DNA from: Hygrophila difformis
Lineage: Eukaryota > Streptophyta > Magnoliopsida > Lamiales > Acanthaceae
Direction: 5' to 3'
Length of the DNA: 64,000 nucleotides
Assembly (NCBI GenBank): GCA_030278955.1
Contig: JAOANR010000001.1
Location: 496,001 to 560,000 of the forward strand
The notes beneath the pieces were generated by a model. It was not told where the DNA came from. It saw only the letters and a program-made list of their open reading frames with translations, and made no database searches. Positions 47,325-58,518 of this stretch are shown here, piece by piece (position 1 is the first letter of the stretch; each line of letters begins with the position of its first letter). A program made the position numbers and the translations under genes.

Positions 47325-48723
47325 TGCCGCAGCCCGGACCTAGTTGGACACAATATTGTGGTTTGATTGCCGATTGACACTTGGTGTCAAAAGGGGAGAT
47401 GAGACCGAAATAAAAACAAGTGCAAAAATAAAGAGATAAGGAAGCTCGAACCACAAACAAGGAGTCTAGGAGAAGCAATCAAAACACTTGGTGTTTAGAC
47501 CTCTTCTCAAGCTAGCATCCGAATCCTTGGTTCAGAAACCATTCGGGTAGCCTTAATTCTGAAATGGTGAATGTTTCCTAGACAAACATTCAAAGGTAAT
47601 GTGGCAACCCTAGGGTTAGACACATTTGTGATCTTTTGCAATTTTCAATAAGAGAATTGTTCTCAAGATTTTAATTCAACAAAAGATGTGATACAATGTT
47701 TGGGAGGTCATATATATAGACCCCCAAGTTACAAGGGTAAAACTGGAATAGAAAAAATACAAGAAAAACCCCAGAAAGCACGAAAAATGGCATTCTGGAC
47801 AACCCGGGTCGCGAAACAAGAGTTGCGTCGCGAAATGTGGTTTAGCGACTGGACCTGTGTCTCCAGAGTAGGTTCCGCGACGCGGGGTATGGGGACTGGC
47901 GACAGGCTTCGATTCTGGACTTCGGGATCTCCTGGTTGCTAAGCAGATGGCCAGTCGCGAAGCTGGGTTCCGCGACTGGGAGGCGGAGTCTCGTGACTGG
48001 CTTGAGGATCACGACTGAGAAGGTCTTCTGAGCTGGCTGGTCTCGCGTCGCTAAACTCGGACGGTGGCGCTAGACGCAGTCTCGCGACTGGCCTAGCGTC
48101 TCACGACTGGAGTCTCCGGACTAGCATCGTCATGTTCCTGTCCCCTGTCGCTAGACTTGGAGTGCGTCACTAGACAGGGTCTCGCGACTGGGGGTCTCCG
48201 GACAGGGTGTCTCGCGACTGAGATCCTGAAAATCCAACAAGTCTGGAGCGGGCCCCACAGTAGATGTTTAATTTATTACATGCCTTGTTGAAATTAAAAT
48301 AAGTCTGACTTAAACAAAAATAACAGTTCAACACTTCCGACCATTGACCGGTCTCCGTCCGGCGATGGCGGCGGCGCCGAACAGTCTCCGGCCAACTTCC
48401 GGCAAGCTCCGATCAGTCTCCGGCAAACTTCCGGTGATACTCCGACGATGCTCCGGTGGCTTTCCGGCGGTGGCGTTGACTGTGTACCTTCTCCTTCAGT
48501 GCAGAATTGGAGAGCCCATGCATGGCATGTAGGGGCGATCCCCAATTTCCTCAAACTGGATCAGCATTAATGCCTCCGGGCTGCTTCCTTCTTCTCTATT
48601 AAATTCTGCTTGGAATTCCGCTGTCCTGAGAAGGCTGGCAATCCGGTCTGTGAATCTTTTGGCTCGGCTTCTGGAGCAGGGTCCCTCTGAATTATTGCTG
48701 CAGTCGATCTGGCTACCACGCCA
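47325..48723 (-). repeat. CRM-like 5' LTR, intact (1,399 bp)
   Basis: On the minus strand it begins TGGCGTGGTAGCC and ends CGGGCTGCGGCA, with AATGT (48724-48728) outside. It includes a continuation of the polyprotein C-terminus (frame 48732-48496) and a cluster of TCGCGACTGG-like repeats at about 47808-48225. Confidence 0.9.
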
Positions 48724-48728
48724 AATGT

Positions 48729-50343
48729 CCATTTGTGCATATTGCTAGATTATGCCATCATGGGTTATACTTGTAATTGAAGTGGTATACTTACTGAGAC
48801 AATGCGTGTTATAGATATTGTTAAAGCATGGCATGGTGTCTTATACATCATCTTCAATATGTGTTTATTCTGTAGGAAGAGGTGAATGTGTCCTCATTCG
48901 TGCATAACTAATAAATGGCTCATGATTTGAATATGAATATCATTCAAAATAATGTGACTTTTACAATTCAGGTATTGAAAAGATCATAAATAGTATTACT
49001 CCTGGTATGTCTTTGTTATTACCTTTTTGTTAGTTTGGTGCTTGTCATGAATCAAATACATCTCGCAGTCTGATATGACTGCAAGTTCATTCTCACACTC
49101 AATGTCAGAGAAACTTATGATTTGACATGGTGGAAGACTACTTTTTCAAAATTCCAACCACATTTTCTTTATTTAATATTTTTTATCCTTTTTCGTTCCA
49201 ATCTTCAAAAAATGTGTGATTTAACATGTGTTATGTATTCCCCAAGTCTATATCCAGATTGTATACATTACCAATTGTTGGGTTATACTTAACCACCGCC
49301 ATTGAATATAACACATTCACTTCATAAATAGTACCACACCCATGGTCTATATATAATTGAATCACGTATTCAATGACAACACAATACAATACATTTTATG
49401 ACAGAACAATACCAAAACTATGTTGGACATGGATATGATAAACTCAATTTTGAAACAAATACATCATTCTTCTTTTACAAGATTTGTACTTTCTCGGACA
49501 AACTCAGGTGTTCGAAACAAAGAATAGTGTTGCTTGAGATGAGTATATCTGCAGATACTATCAATAGGTGAATGTGTCTTCAAACGTGAACATCAAACAA
49601 ATGGATGATGATTTGAATATGAACTGAATCCAATGTAATGTGATTTTTATACTTCAAGTGTTGATATGCATATTTATAGTATACATATCCATAAAATATG
49701 TTATTTCCAGCAGTATGTTTGTTACTTACCGTAAATGCGGGTGATATGGGTGTTTCCTAACCTATGTAGGATCCAAAACAAGTCACATCTTGCAGTTTGA
49801 TGTGAAAACCAAGTTTACTCTTACACTCAACATTAGGAAAAGGAATGATTTGACATGGATGATGACTATCTTTTGAAATTCAAATTCATATTCTTTCTTA
49901 ATTTTTTTTTTTCATTTTTGCTCCAAATTACAATGGTGATGTCAGTTTTTCCCCCAAAAACTGTAATGTGCTACGTTGGTCATGTCTGTACCCTGGTTGA
50001 ATACAACACCAATAGGTCCAGAACACCACTCTTTTTGTATATTCTACTTCACTTATAATAAAAAGCACGACGTCGTGTCTGTTGAATTATACAACACCTA
50101 TTGTAGGTCAACAACAGAATATAACTTTAAATGACAAAACAGTACCACACCCGTGGTATACATAACGCTTTACATCACTGTTATATGCACTCGGTTCTAC
50201 TAGCACATTGTATCATATATTGAAGCCATCCAGATATAGGATTGTTTCACAAAATGAAACCATTCAAAAATATTCCACAACTGTCTGTACTACATACAAA
50301 GTGGCATGATATCAGAACAGGTAAGAAATATACCCACTTGGTG
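48729..50343. repeat. Non-coding region with a diverged long tandem duplication
   Basis: About 48880-49440 and about 49570-50200 are related in the same order: GGTGAATGTGTC(C/T)TC, ATGATTTGAATATGAA, then a TTTGACATGG(T/A) block, ending with AGTACCACACCC(A/G)TGGT. The copies differ considerably. No ORF is supported. Confidence 0.6.
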
Positions 50344-50607
50344 TCAAAAAATATCACACGCTCCCAGACATAGTAGTAGACCGCACATAAGACTTGTACG
50401 CTTGTTATGCCCGCGTGTTTGGCACAGGTTACACCTCACCTTACTTGTCTCACCTCTGAACACGCTCGGAATACCTTTCATTAGACCGTAGTGACGGTCA
50501 CTGAAAAATGTGTACTCCCCCCACTGATTCCATTCGTATTCTCTGTCAATAACCCCTCTCAACTTTTGATAAAACCATTGCCAATTGTCATCGTCCTCTC
50601 TATTCAC
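50344..50607 (-). pseudogene. Mutator-like (MULE) transposase fragment
   Basis: The 87-codon frame joins a piece of MULE transposase (DDNWQWFYQKLRGVI, FFSDRHYGLMKGIPSVF) directly to what looks like the C-terminal zinc knuckle (CNLCQTRGHNKRT). In full MULE proteins these are separated by the rest of the catalytic and SWIM regions, so this is an internally deleted remnant. Confidence 0.55.
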
Positions 50608-51344
50608 AAATGTACGTTGATATAAACGTAAATAAAATATCAGAATATAACTACCTACATAACAAAACCATCAACCTTTTGCATTATAATACCTAAATAT
50701 GAGAGCATAACACCGGATATATACACATTCCCCCACAAAACAACTATTCATTCTTAGCAAACTTGAGTCCACGATGAACTGAAATACAATGATTGTTCAC
50801 AACTTTCTTAAACTGTTATGTGTCTTTGAACATGTCCTTCTCCTTTAGTTGCTTGTGCCCATAACACTGTTGCATCCTCGTTCCCATCCTCTTCTTCGTC
50901 ATACGTTTTTATGTCTGTCCTACAATACATAACATAACAGTAATATACGCGACCTCATGCGTAAGTAACACTCATTTAATTTTCCAGAATACAAGACCAC
51001 AGGCTCCAATAACAACACCATCTTGCAATACTATATTACTTACCATGATCACAGCTCTGCATCACGCCAATAAACACAACATGCAAGCCAATACAATAGT
51101 TCAACAGCCCTAGTACCGCATTTTTGTTTTACTTACAATACACATTCATTTCAACATACTACAGTGCTAATATCATCCACATGCGCGAGTAGATTTCTAG
51201 CAGACTTTTTAACAACAAATACCAATCAAGAACTGCAAAAATACACAATGTAGCCCATAAACTTACTTTATTCTCTTTCTAGAAGTTTCCCTACTCATCA
51301 CCGTTATCGCGAAAATGGTATCAATACCCACCTCCACAAAACCC
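50608..51344. other. Intergenic sequence, no gene recognised
   Basis: A minus-strand stretch near 50830-50920 reads as a short acidic peptide (TYDEEEDGNEDATVLWAQ) in one frame, but no start, splice pair or domain supports a gene. Confidence 0.4.
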
Positions 51345-51347
51345 TAA

Positions 51348-51922
51348 GGGCACGTTTGGACCACTGTATTGTATTATGGTGTATTGTATTATTTAATGCG
51401 GGTGTATTCTATTATGATGTATTGTATTAAATTAATGTTATATACAGTGTTTGATGTTGATGTTGTATTACATCATTATGTATTATATTTTAAACAACTA
51501 AATAAAAATAAAGTTTTCTAATTTATTAATAAATAATATATTTTAAATTAGATTATTTTAAAAATAACCCCTTAAAATAATTAATATATATTAATAAATA
51601 ATTTACTAAAACTAATAGTTAAATAATTAAATTAAAACTATTAATATATTAAAAATTAATATATAAAAAATAATATTATTTTAATATCATAATATTTAAT
51701 AATTATGAGATGCATAAGGAAAAAAAATAAACATAAATAAAAATAATAATACACCATAAACTCACCCTCCCACATGGTATTAAATAATACACCAAACCCC
51801 TCATTAAAATAATACCTATACCTATCTTAAAAAATCACCAAACATAGGATAGCATTATTTTAGTGCATAATATTAATACTATACACCCTAATACATCCTA
51901 ATACACCATACCAAACATACCC
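51348..51922. mobile_element. Tourist-like MITE (PIF/Harbinger), AT-rich
   Basis: It begins GGGCACGTTTGGACCA and ends with the complement of GGGTATGTTTGGTATGG, with TAA on both sides (51345-51347 and 51923-51925). Such ends and the TAA duplication are typical of Tourist MITEs. The interior is AT-rich without coding capacity. Confidence 0.8.
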
Positions 51923-52099
51923 TAAAATGCCCAACTGCTCCAAGTCGGATACTGTCCTTCGAACCCCAACTCATTACCCTCCCCCCTTGTACTCGACAGT
52001 TGCAGAGCCTCTTTCCCTTCCCACCATTATTTTGATGTTAAGAATGTGTTATTGGGTGATATCCCAATGTATATATACATTTGTATATATATATATACA

Positions 52100-52145
52100 C
52101 TAGAAATCACGCCGCCATGCGCAACGCTGCGCGTGGCGGCGGCGA
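52100..52145. repeat. GC-rich hairpin after a TA-repeat
   Basis: CCGCCATGCGC and GCGCGTGGCGG pair almost perfectly around a short loop, directly after TATATATATATACACTAGAA. It may be an end of a Helitron-like or related element, but no partner end was found. Confidence 0.45.
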
Positions 52146-52980
52146 ATGAATTTTACGTGGAGTAATATGAAGATGGGAGTAAGGAAGAGTGGACGAGTCC
52201 AAAAAGAAGCTTGAACATAGAGATGGCAGGGGATTCTCTATAGTGAATGCATGACAGTGAGAAATTCATATAAGTTATTAAGTGTCCTGCAAAATGATAT
52301 AGGATTTCGTAATGCCTAAAAAAGTGAATGGAAATGAATACAAGGCCGGAGATAATATGATAACGGCAATAGAAATTCCACGATCTAACATTTCACTTAC
52401 TCTTGTCATGGAATGAATAAGCTGTCCAGAGCTTTTCACAATAAACCTCACATGAAATGTAGATAACAAGAGTGAGGGACTACATTTTTATAATTTTTTC
52501 AAATATTTAGATACTGCAATACTGTATATTAATGGATGAATCACTTTGTCTTTGTTGCGTTGAAATTAATGGAACAGTTCTTGAGGGCACAAATAATGGA
52601 ACAATGTGGATTTAGGGACACACTCATATAAACTTATTCTGGCCAGCAAAATTTACATAGGCACATATGCTAAACCTGTACAAGTATATGCATCAAATAG
52701 CACTTTCTGTTTTCATATGCACGCTCAGTTTAATTTTTCCTGATCAAGCAAAGGACTATTGCTGAATTGAAGCATAATTTAATAGGAGTAATTAAATGAA
52801 TAAGTGAAATGAGCAGCGGAGAACATGTGCATTATATGATCTATCAGTCAGCGACATTTCACTGAATTAAATGACATTAAATTGATAAATAAGCGAATGA
52901 TAAATTCTTTAAATAATTATTGGATCCAATAAATATATACCCAAGAACAAAAACAAAAGAAATGTATAGGAAACATTACC
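52146..52980. other. Intergenic or intronic sequence, no gene recognised
   Basis: A minus-strand frame at 52278-52469 (FIVKSSGQLIHSMTRVSEM) could be an exon of the gene fragment described next, but I do not recognise it. Confidence 0.3.
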
Positions 52981-52981
52981 A

Positions 52982-53580
52982 TCTCCATTGTCATGCAAAA
53001 AATGTGGAGCAAATTCCCTCCAAGTGCATATTGTTATTTGATATTTTCCGGACAGGACAACAGAATCAGAAATAGCTGCAAGAATATAAAGTATGGTCAT
53101 CCTGGGTTGGGAAGAGTAATTTAAATTATAGAGCACACGAAATGATCTAGCATATGTGCAATAACTGTTCCAAGATCAAGCTATATTTTGAACATTCTAA
53201 TTAAAGACACAAAAGAACCAATCTAGACCTAAAATAAAAAATAATAATCCCTAACCATAGATATTGCAGCAACAACCAAAGCAAATAACAAGGAGTAAAA
53301 AAAAATGATCAAGGTTCTTGGCACACTAGAAGCAGTCAGTGGCGAGGGTGGGTTGTTTATTATACTAAAAAAAAAATTTTGAAATAAGCACATCCATGGA
53401 GCACACTTAAAAAAATATTAATCAATCAGGACCTTAGTTGAATACCTAAAGTGCATCTCAGCAGCTCCGGAAATGACCACGATAGATGCGGTGGCGGCGA
53501 ATTGAAGCCGTTGAGTTTGGGAAGGGACGCGCGGAGAGAGCAACGAGATCCGGATCAAATCTGGGCATCAGTTGCAGGGA
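52982..53580 (-). pseudogene. Possible exons of an unrecognised host gene
   Basis: On the minus strand 53075-52982 is a well-formed internal exon: acceptor TATATTCTTGCAG, an open stretch (ISDSVVLSGKYQITICTWRE) and donor GGTAATG. Upstream, a GC-rich stretch (about 53580-53445) resembles a first exon and ends at an AG|GTATTC donor whose phase keeps one frame open, but that frame has no ATG. Retroelement sequence begins at about 53640, so the 5' part may be lost. I do not recognise the protein. Confidence 0.3.
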
Positions 53581-53635
53581 GAGACGAAGAGTCGAAGACT
53601 ACCAGTGAAGCTGAGCTGCGGAGGGTAGATGGCAA

Positions 53636-54760
53636 GCACCTTGCAGTGTGAATCCAGCATCGCCCTATTCGGGCGCATAAAGGACATTTGCATCCACTAC
53701 GAAGAACATAGTAGGAATGGTGACTGATCCCACAGTCACATCTACTAGCAGACATCCTTCGGCTGTGGTCTGAGCCCCCACAAAGCTCAATATTTTCATC
53801 TTGGTGGGGATAAGTTCTTCTCATTCGGTCGATCATCGCTAAAGTAGACAATGGCATTATGTTCACTGTTGCCCCTCCGTCCATGAGGATTCTCTTTACT
53901 GGCCTTCCATTAATCTACCCTTTTACATACAACGGCCTCACATGTTGACATATGGCCAGAGTAGGCGGCAAAATAGCACCTGGTTGTGCGGTCGAGAAAA
54001 ATGCGCGATATCCTTCGTCCCACACCTTCTCCTATGCTTTTGCTGGTTTAGGGTAATAGAAATCGACTGTTGGCTCCTCGACCCCTAAGAACTCTCCATC
54101 CTTTTGAAAGAAACTTACTACTGGTTCCGTGTCAGACCAGTATTCTTCTTCCATAGCATTAGCCACACTAGTCATATTTACTGTTGACCCAAAACTGAAC
54201 TTAAATTGTCCGACAGTGAGAGTTTCAGCCGAGGGGACAATTGAGGTTTTAGGAACCCACTCCCTTGTCCGACTCGGCCGAGGATTCAACTCTTCTTCAC
54301 TTTCGGGATGTTCCACCTTTTTCGGCTGAAACTCCTTCTTCTGCTTCGACCGATTATTAACTTCTTTTTCAAAGAAGTCTATCTTCTTCCTTTTTTCCTC
54401 TGAGGTCCTCCTGTAGGCCGAGAATACCTTCTCTCCTACTTCTTTGGAATAAGACTCTTCCATGTGCATTAGCTCGTACTCCTCATCCACAGCTGCAGCT
54501 TCCGTCCCTGCAACCTTATTTTATACGTCCGATAAGACCCTTTTCCCTTTTTGGACCAAAGGGTTTAGTTGCAAGCCTTGCCTATTCGACGTGTCTGGTC
54601 CCAGGCAGTTTTTGATTGGTACATTTCTTATCCATTTATCAATTGGATTGTTCGGCGGCGGACGTCAGCATCTCTTTGATGCCGGCGTGTTACCACTCGT
54701 TTGGGGTAAATTTCAATCCTTTAGACGGTTCCTTGAAGGTCGGAAGGCGAGATAAGGACT
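53636..54760 (-). pseudogene. Retrotransposon gag/aspartic-protease remnant
   Basis: The minus-strand frame 54490-54032 is charged (KKIDFFEKEVNNRSKQKKEF) and ends in DFYYPKPAKA. After a stop, the sequence continues with QPGAILPPTLA-like text and MDGGATVNIMPLSTL, an active-site loop like that of plant Ty3/Gypsy proteases. Frameshifts follow, and homology stops at about 53640. No RT or integrase is present. Confidence 0.6.
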
Positions 54761-55440
54761 ATCCCATACCTTGAACAAAGTCAAGGGCTTGGATTTGCCT
54801 TGAGTGGGTCAAGGGCTTCATTTGCCTTAAACGGATTAAGAGCTTCAACATATCTAGGAAAGCGGTAGAGAAATCAATAAAAGGAAAGTAAAGTAAAAAT
54901 TGGATTTGATTGACGTTGAGTGTCTGTTTACAGATACAAGAGATCTTATTTATAGATGTGCAAAGGGTGACAGTGCCCATTCGGTAGAGATGCAACTGGT
55001 GGAAATGATGCTTCTATTCACGGATGGTTATATCTGTTTGCAGAAACGTATGTCTTCTCATGAAATGTTGTGTTTCTCGGGTACAGTTGCTCGGGCAACG
55101 GCTGTTTGGGGAGTTAATCCGCAGATTCTTGTTACTCGGGTGATATCATTCCTCGGGCTACTGTGGCTCGGGAACCTTCTCGTGAGACATATTCTCGAGA
55201 TACATTGTAAAGGCTTATTGGACCCTTTTTGGGCCTTTTCCCAGCCAGTCTTATGCATAAAATGGGCCGAATTCTTATATTTTTAATGTGTTTACAGAGG
55301 CCCCCTAGTTTTTGTTGGTCGAGGGCACGATGACGAGACCAGTAAAAACTATTTGTAAAACCGAAATTCTTGAATTGCCAATCCTTTGAAACGCCACCCA
55401 TTGGCGTAGTCCAATCGTAGAAATCGGCGGGACATCATAG
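54761..55440. other. Retroelement-associated non-coding sequence
   Basis: No domain is visible. It lies between two minus-strand retroelement-like ORFs and may be leader or LTR sequence; I found no second copy within the window. Confidence 0.35.
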
Positions 55441-55451
55441 GAATGATGGAT

Positions 55452-56231
55452 TCACGCGGGAGGATATATTTCGGAAGAAATGGAGTCTGATGCCTTTTCA
55501 GGATAATCCTCCGTGAAAGGCTCATCCCAATGATAAGTCATGTCCATATACCCGGCATCAGCAATATTTGATGAATAAATTTTGTCTGAAAATTCTTCAT
55601 CATTTGAATTATCAGGCATCCAGGATGCCTCTTTTTCAGATTTAGCCACTAATTGTCCTTCCACAAGGTTGTCTTCTTTATTATCCGGGGCTGCCAAAAT
55701 AATGGGAAGTTCCTCTTGTGCATCAAATTCATCATCCGTAGAATCACTGGCACTATAGGGATAAAATGCATAATATATTGCATATTGCACTGCATTTCTT
55801 AGATTTTCTACCAATTCAGCAAAGTTATTGCGCATTTCACGTAAAACTTTATCTGCTTTATCCAAATATTTGCCATGAACTTCTTCTCTAACATTATTGT
55901 TGCAATCAGATTTACCCAACAACTGAGTTCGTAATCGTTTGCTACAATAACGCTAGCCTGCAAATAATCATTCTCCGCTTAAGTGTTTCAAGTTTTGGTG
56001 TAGTATTTGGTATAACACAGACACCATTCGGACATCCATAAACCATATATGGCATAAAATTGTCACAATTAGGTTGCCCTGAATAGGCATATGGCTGATT
56101 ACATGGAATTAGTCCTCCAAATCCACCATTAAAAGGTAAATAAGGAGTTTGATTAAATGAAGCTCGTACTCCAAATCCACCATTATTTGGTTGATATGGA
56201 GTTTGATTATGCCAAAAGGTTGGCATATTAT
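55452..56231 (-). pseudogene. Retroelement-like ORF remnant running into the assembly gap
   Basis: The minus-strand frame from the gap to 55942 has a short repeat (NQTPYQPNNGGFG, then NQTPYLPFNGGFG) and then CPNGVCVIPNT. The frame 55922-55452 is acidic (ADKVLREMRNNFAELVENLR). I do not recognise a family. Position next to the gag/protease remnant suggests one retroelement, truncated by the gap. Confidence 0.4.
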
Positions 56232-56731
56232 NNNNNNNNNNNNNNNNNNNNNNNNNNNNNNNNNNNNNNNNNNNNNNNNNNNNNNNNNNNNNNNNNNNNN
56301 NNNNNNNNNNNNNNNNNNNNNNNNNNNNNNNNNNNNNNNNNNNNNNNNNNNNNNNNNNNNNNNNNNNNNNNNNNNNNNNNNNNNNNNNNNNNNNNNNNNN
56401 NNNNNNNNNNNNNNNNNNNNNNNNNNNNNNNNNNNNNNNNNNNNNNNNNNNNNNNNNNNNNNNNNNNNNNNNNNNNNNNNNNNNNNNNNNNNNNNNNNNN
56501 NNNNNNNNNNNNNNNNNNNNNNNNNNNNNNNNNNNNNNNNNNNNNNNNNNNNNNNNNNNNNNNNNNNNNNNNNNNNNNNNNNNNNNNNNNNNNNNNNNNN
56601 NNNNNNNNNNNNNNNNNNNNNNNNNNNNNNNNNNNNNNNNNNNNNNNNNNNNNNNNNNNNNNNNNNNNNNNNNNNNNNNNNNNNNNNNNNNNNNNNNNNN
56701 NNNNNNNNNNNNNNNNNNNNNNNNNNNNNNN
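56232..56731. other. Assembly gap (500 N)
   Basis: Exactly 500 unspecified bases, a conventional gap of unknown true size. It hides the 5' part of the CML21-like gene and the end of the retroelement remnant. Confidence 0.99.
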
Positions 56732-56732
56732 G

Positions 56733-57369
56733 GAGATCAACTTCAGTGAGGATGAGATCAATGATCTCTTTAAGGCTTGTGATATAAATGAAGACATGGG
56801 GATGAAATTTAACGAGTTCATTGTTCTCCTTTGCCTCGTGTACCTTCTGGAGGAAGATCCGACTGCCCAACATGCGGTATCTTGGGTTTAGTTGAGTTAC
56901 TTTTTAACTTTTATCCTTGTTTTATGTTGGAAGATGATGTTTTATGTTCTGGTATTTGGTCACAACAGAAGTCTCGCCTGGGGATGGCGGATCTTGAAGC
57001 GACGTTTGAGACACTGGTGGACGCGTTTGTGTTTCTGGACAAGAACAATGATGGTTATGTGAGCAGGAGCGAAATGGTTGATGCAATAAATGAAACTTCT
57101 TCGGGAGAACGATCTTCTGGGAGGATTGCCATGAAAAGATTCGGTAACTCCTCTCTCTCTCTGTTAGTCTGGAATGCTCAGTTGGGAATTTTTGTGATGA
57201 TTTTTTGGGAACATGTTTGTGATGATATTTTTCAGAAGAGATGGATTGGGACAAGAATGGAATGGTGAATTTCAAGGAGTTTCTTTTTGCTTTCACTCAT
57301 TGGGTGGGAATTGAAGAAGATGTTGATGAAGATGAAGAGGATGGGAAGAGCATTATTAATGTTGCCTAA
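56733..57369 (+). CDS. CML21: CML21-like calcium-binding EF-hand protein, 3' part (three exons visible)
   Basis: Visible exons are 56733-56876 (5' end cut by the gap), 56969-57143 and 57236-57369, with GT..AG junctions and phases 0 and 1 that fit. The first gives EINFSEDEINDLF and MGMKFNEFIVLLCLVYLL, a degenerate EF-hand. The second holds a canonical loop, DKNNDGYVSRSE, and the third another, DWDKNGMVNFKE, before an acidic tail and TAA. The order and wording match Arabidopsis CML21/CML22, likely Ca2+ sensors. No lesion is seen in the visible part. Confidence 0.85.
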
Positions 57370-57733
57370 ATGAGCTAGTATAAGATTAGCTTGCAATTTG
57401 TCCTCCAAAACACATGTGATGAGTTCCTGTTTATAAAGGAAACACCACATTTCTACTGTAAATAGAACCCGTTGTGCCTTTAAGGACAATTATTGGCCTT
57501 ATGGCTTCCAGATTTACAAGTCATCTTATCCCAAACTCAAGAACAAAGCCTCCGGTAGGCTGCGGCAGTGACAGGGAGGGTTCTAGACCACATGCTGGCC
57601 GCTGTTTTGTTTAGAAGTTTGTTATAACACAATGTTAGTTGTTGAATTTAGCAGGATTGTCGAAAGTAAATTTCAATTACATTCATCACAATAATATCCA
57701 TGGCTAAACAATTTAGCAGATCAGCAATAATAA

Positions 57734-58008
57734 TTAAGGATGACAATGGAATGGATTGGATTTGGATCAGGTATGCCAAGACCCAAACGGCAGAAGTAAA
57801 CCCAAGATCCAATAGAGTCTCAGGTTCAGTTCCGGACTGACCCGAATCCAGGGATGACAACGGGTTGCCGGTTCGGTTCAGGAGCTGATCCGAACCCATT
57901 ATCATCCTTAAATATGACAACGGATCGATTTTGTGTCCATTTTTACAAGAACCAAAACCCAACTCAGCTCTGTTCTCAATGCGGGCCGGGACCCATGGCT
58001 ATCCTTAA
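57734..58008. repeat. Short inverted-repeat element between CML21-like and KH genes
   Basis: It begins TTAAGGATGACAATGG and ends with the complement of TTAAGGATAGCCATGG. The GGATGACAACGGGT-type motif is repeated inside. It is probably a small non-autonomous element; the family was not determined. Confidence 0.5.
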
Positions 58009-58518
58009 TTAAGAATCACCAAATGCTCAATACACAAAACGAAAAGTTCCAAAACGACAGAATTATTGATATTCAATGTCAAGACACAGATAATTGGCAA
58101 TACCAGACATCTAAACTGCATAGGATTCCAACATCCAAGTTGAACAAACATCTCAAAGACTGGTCCCAGCCACAACAAACAAATCAAACAATACGACAGA
58201 CTTAATGATAGCTGGGAGAATACTCCCAGACAAAGTGCCGCTCCAGCAACACAGAAAATGAAACCCCTGACCAAGGAGCCATTATTTCAACCAATATTGA
58301 ATATGCTACAGCTACTAGACTTACTTATCCCAGGAACTATAAAACAAACCACGCTTGATATCATATATATCACATATACGAAACACTTTCAAACCGGCAC
58401 TCGACAGGTACCAGTGCCCCGATGGCAGTTAAGAGGCATTGGCAGGCAGAGTAGAACCTGTGCCACGGGCACTGCAGTTCACAGGACGGGATGAGATCGG
58501 ACGTACAATCCCCTACTT

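Noticed and set aside
47325..48723. Reading the repeat beyond 48333 as a tandem or recombinant element with extra internal sequence
   Set aside because: The PPT at 40687-40699 and the AATGT duplications at 8911 and 48724 show that the LTR itself begins at TGGCGTGG (48723) and simply includes the end of the coding frame.
48880..50200. CRISPR-like or satellite array
   Set aside because: Only two diverged long copies exist, without spacers or regular short repeats; it is a simple old tandem duplication in a plant genome.
56109..56891. Open frames of about 200-250 codons spanning 56109-56891
   Set aside because: They are open only because they run through the 500-N gap.
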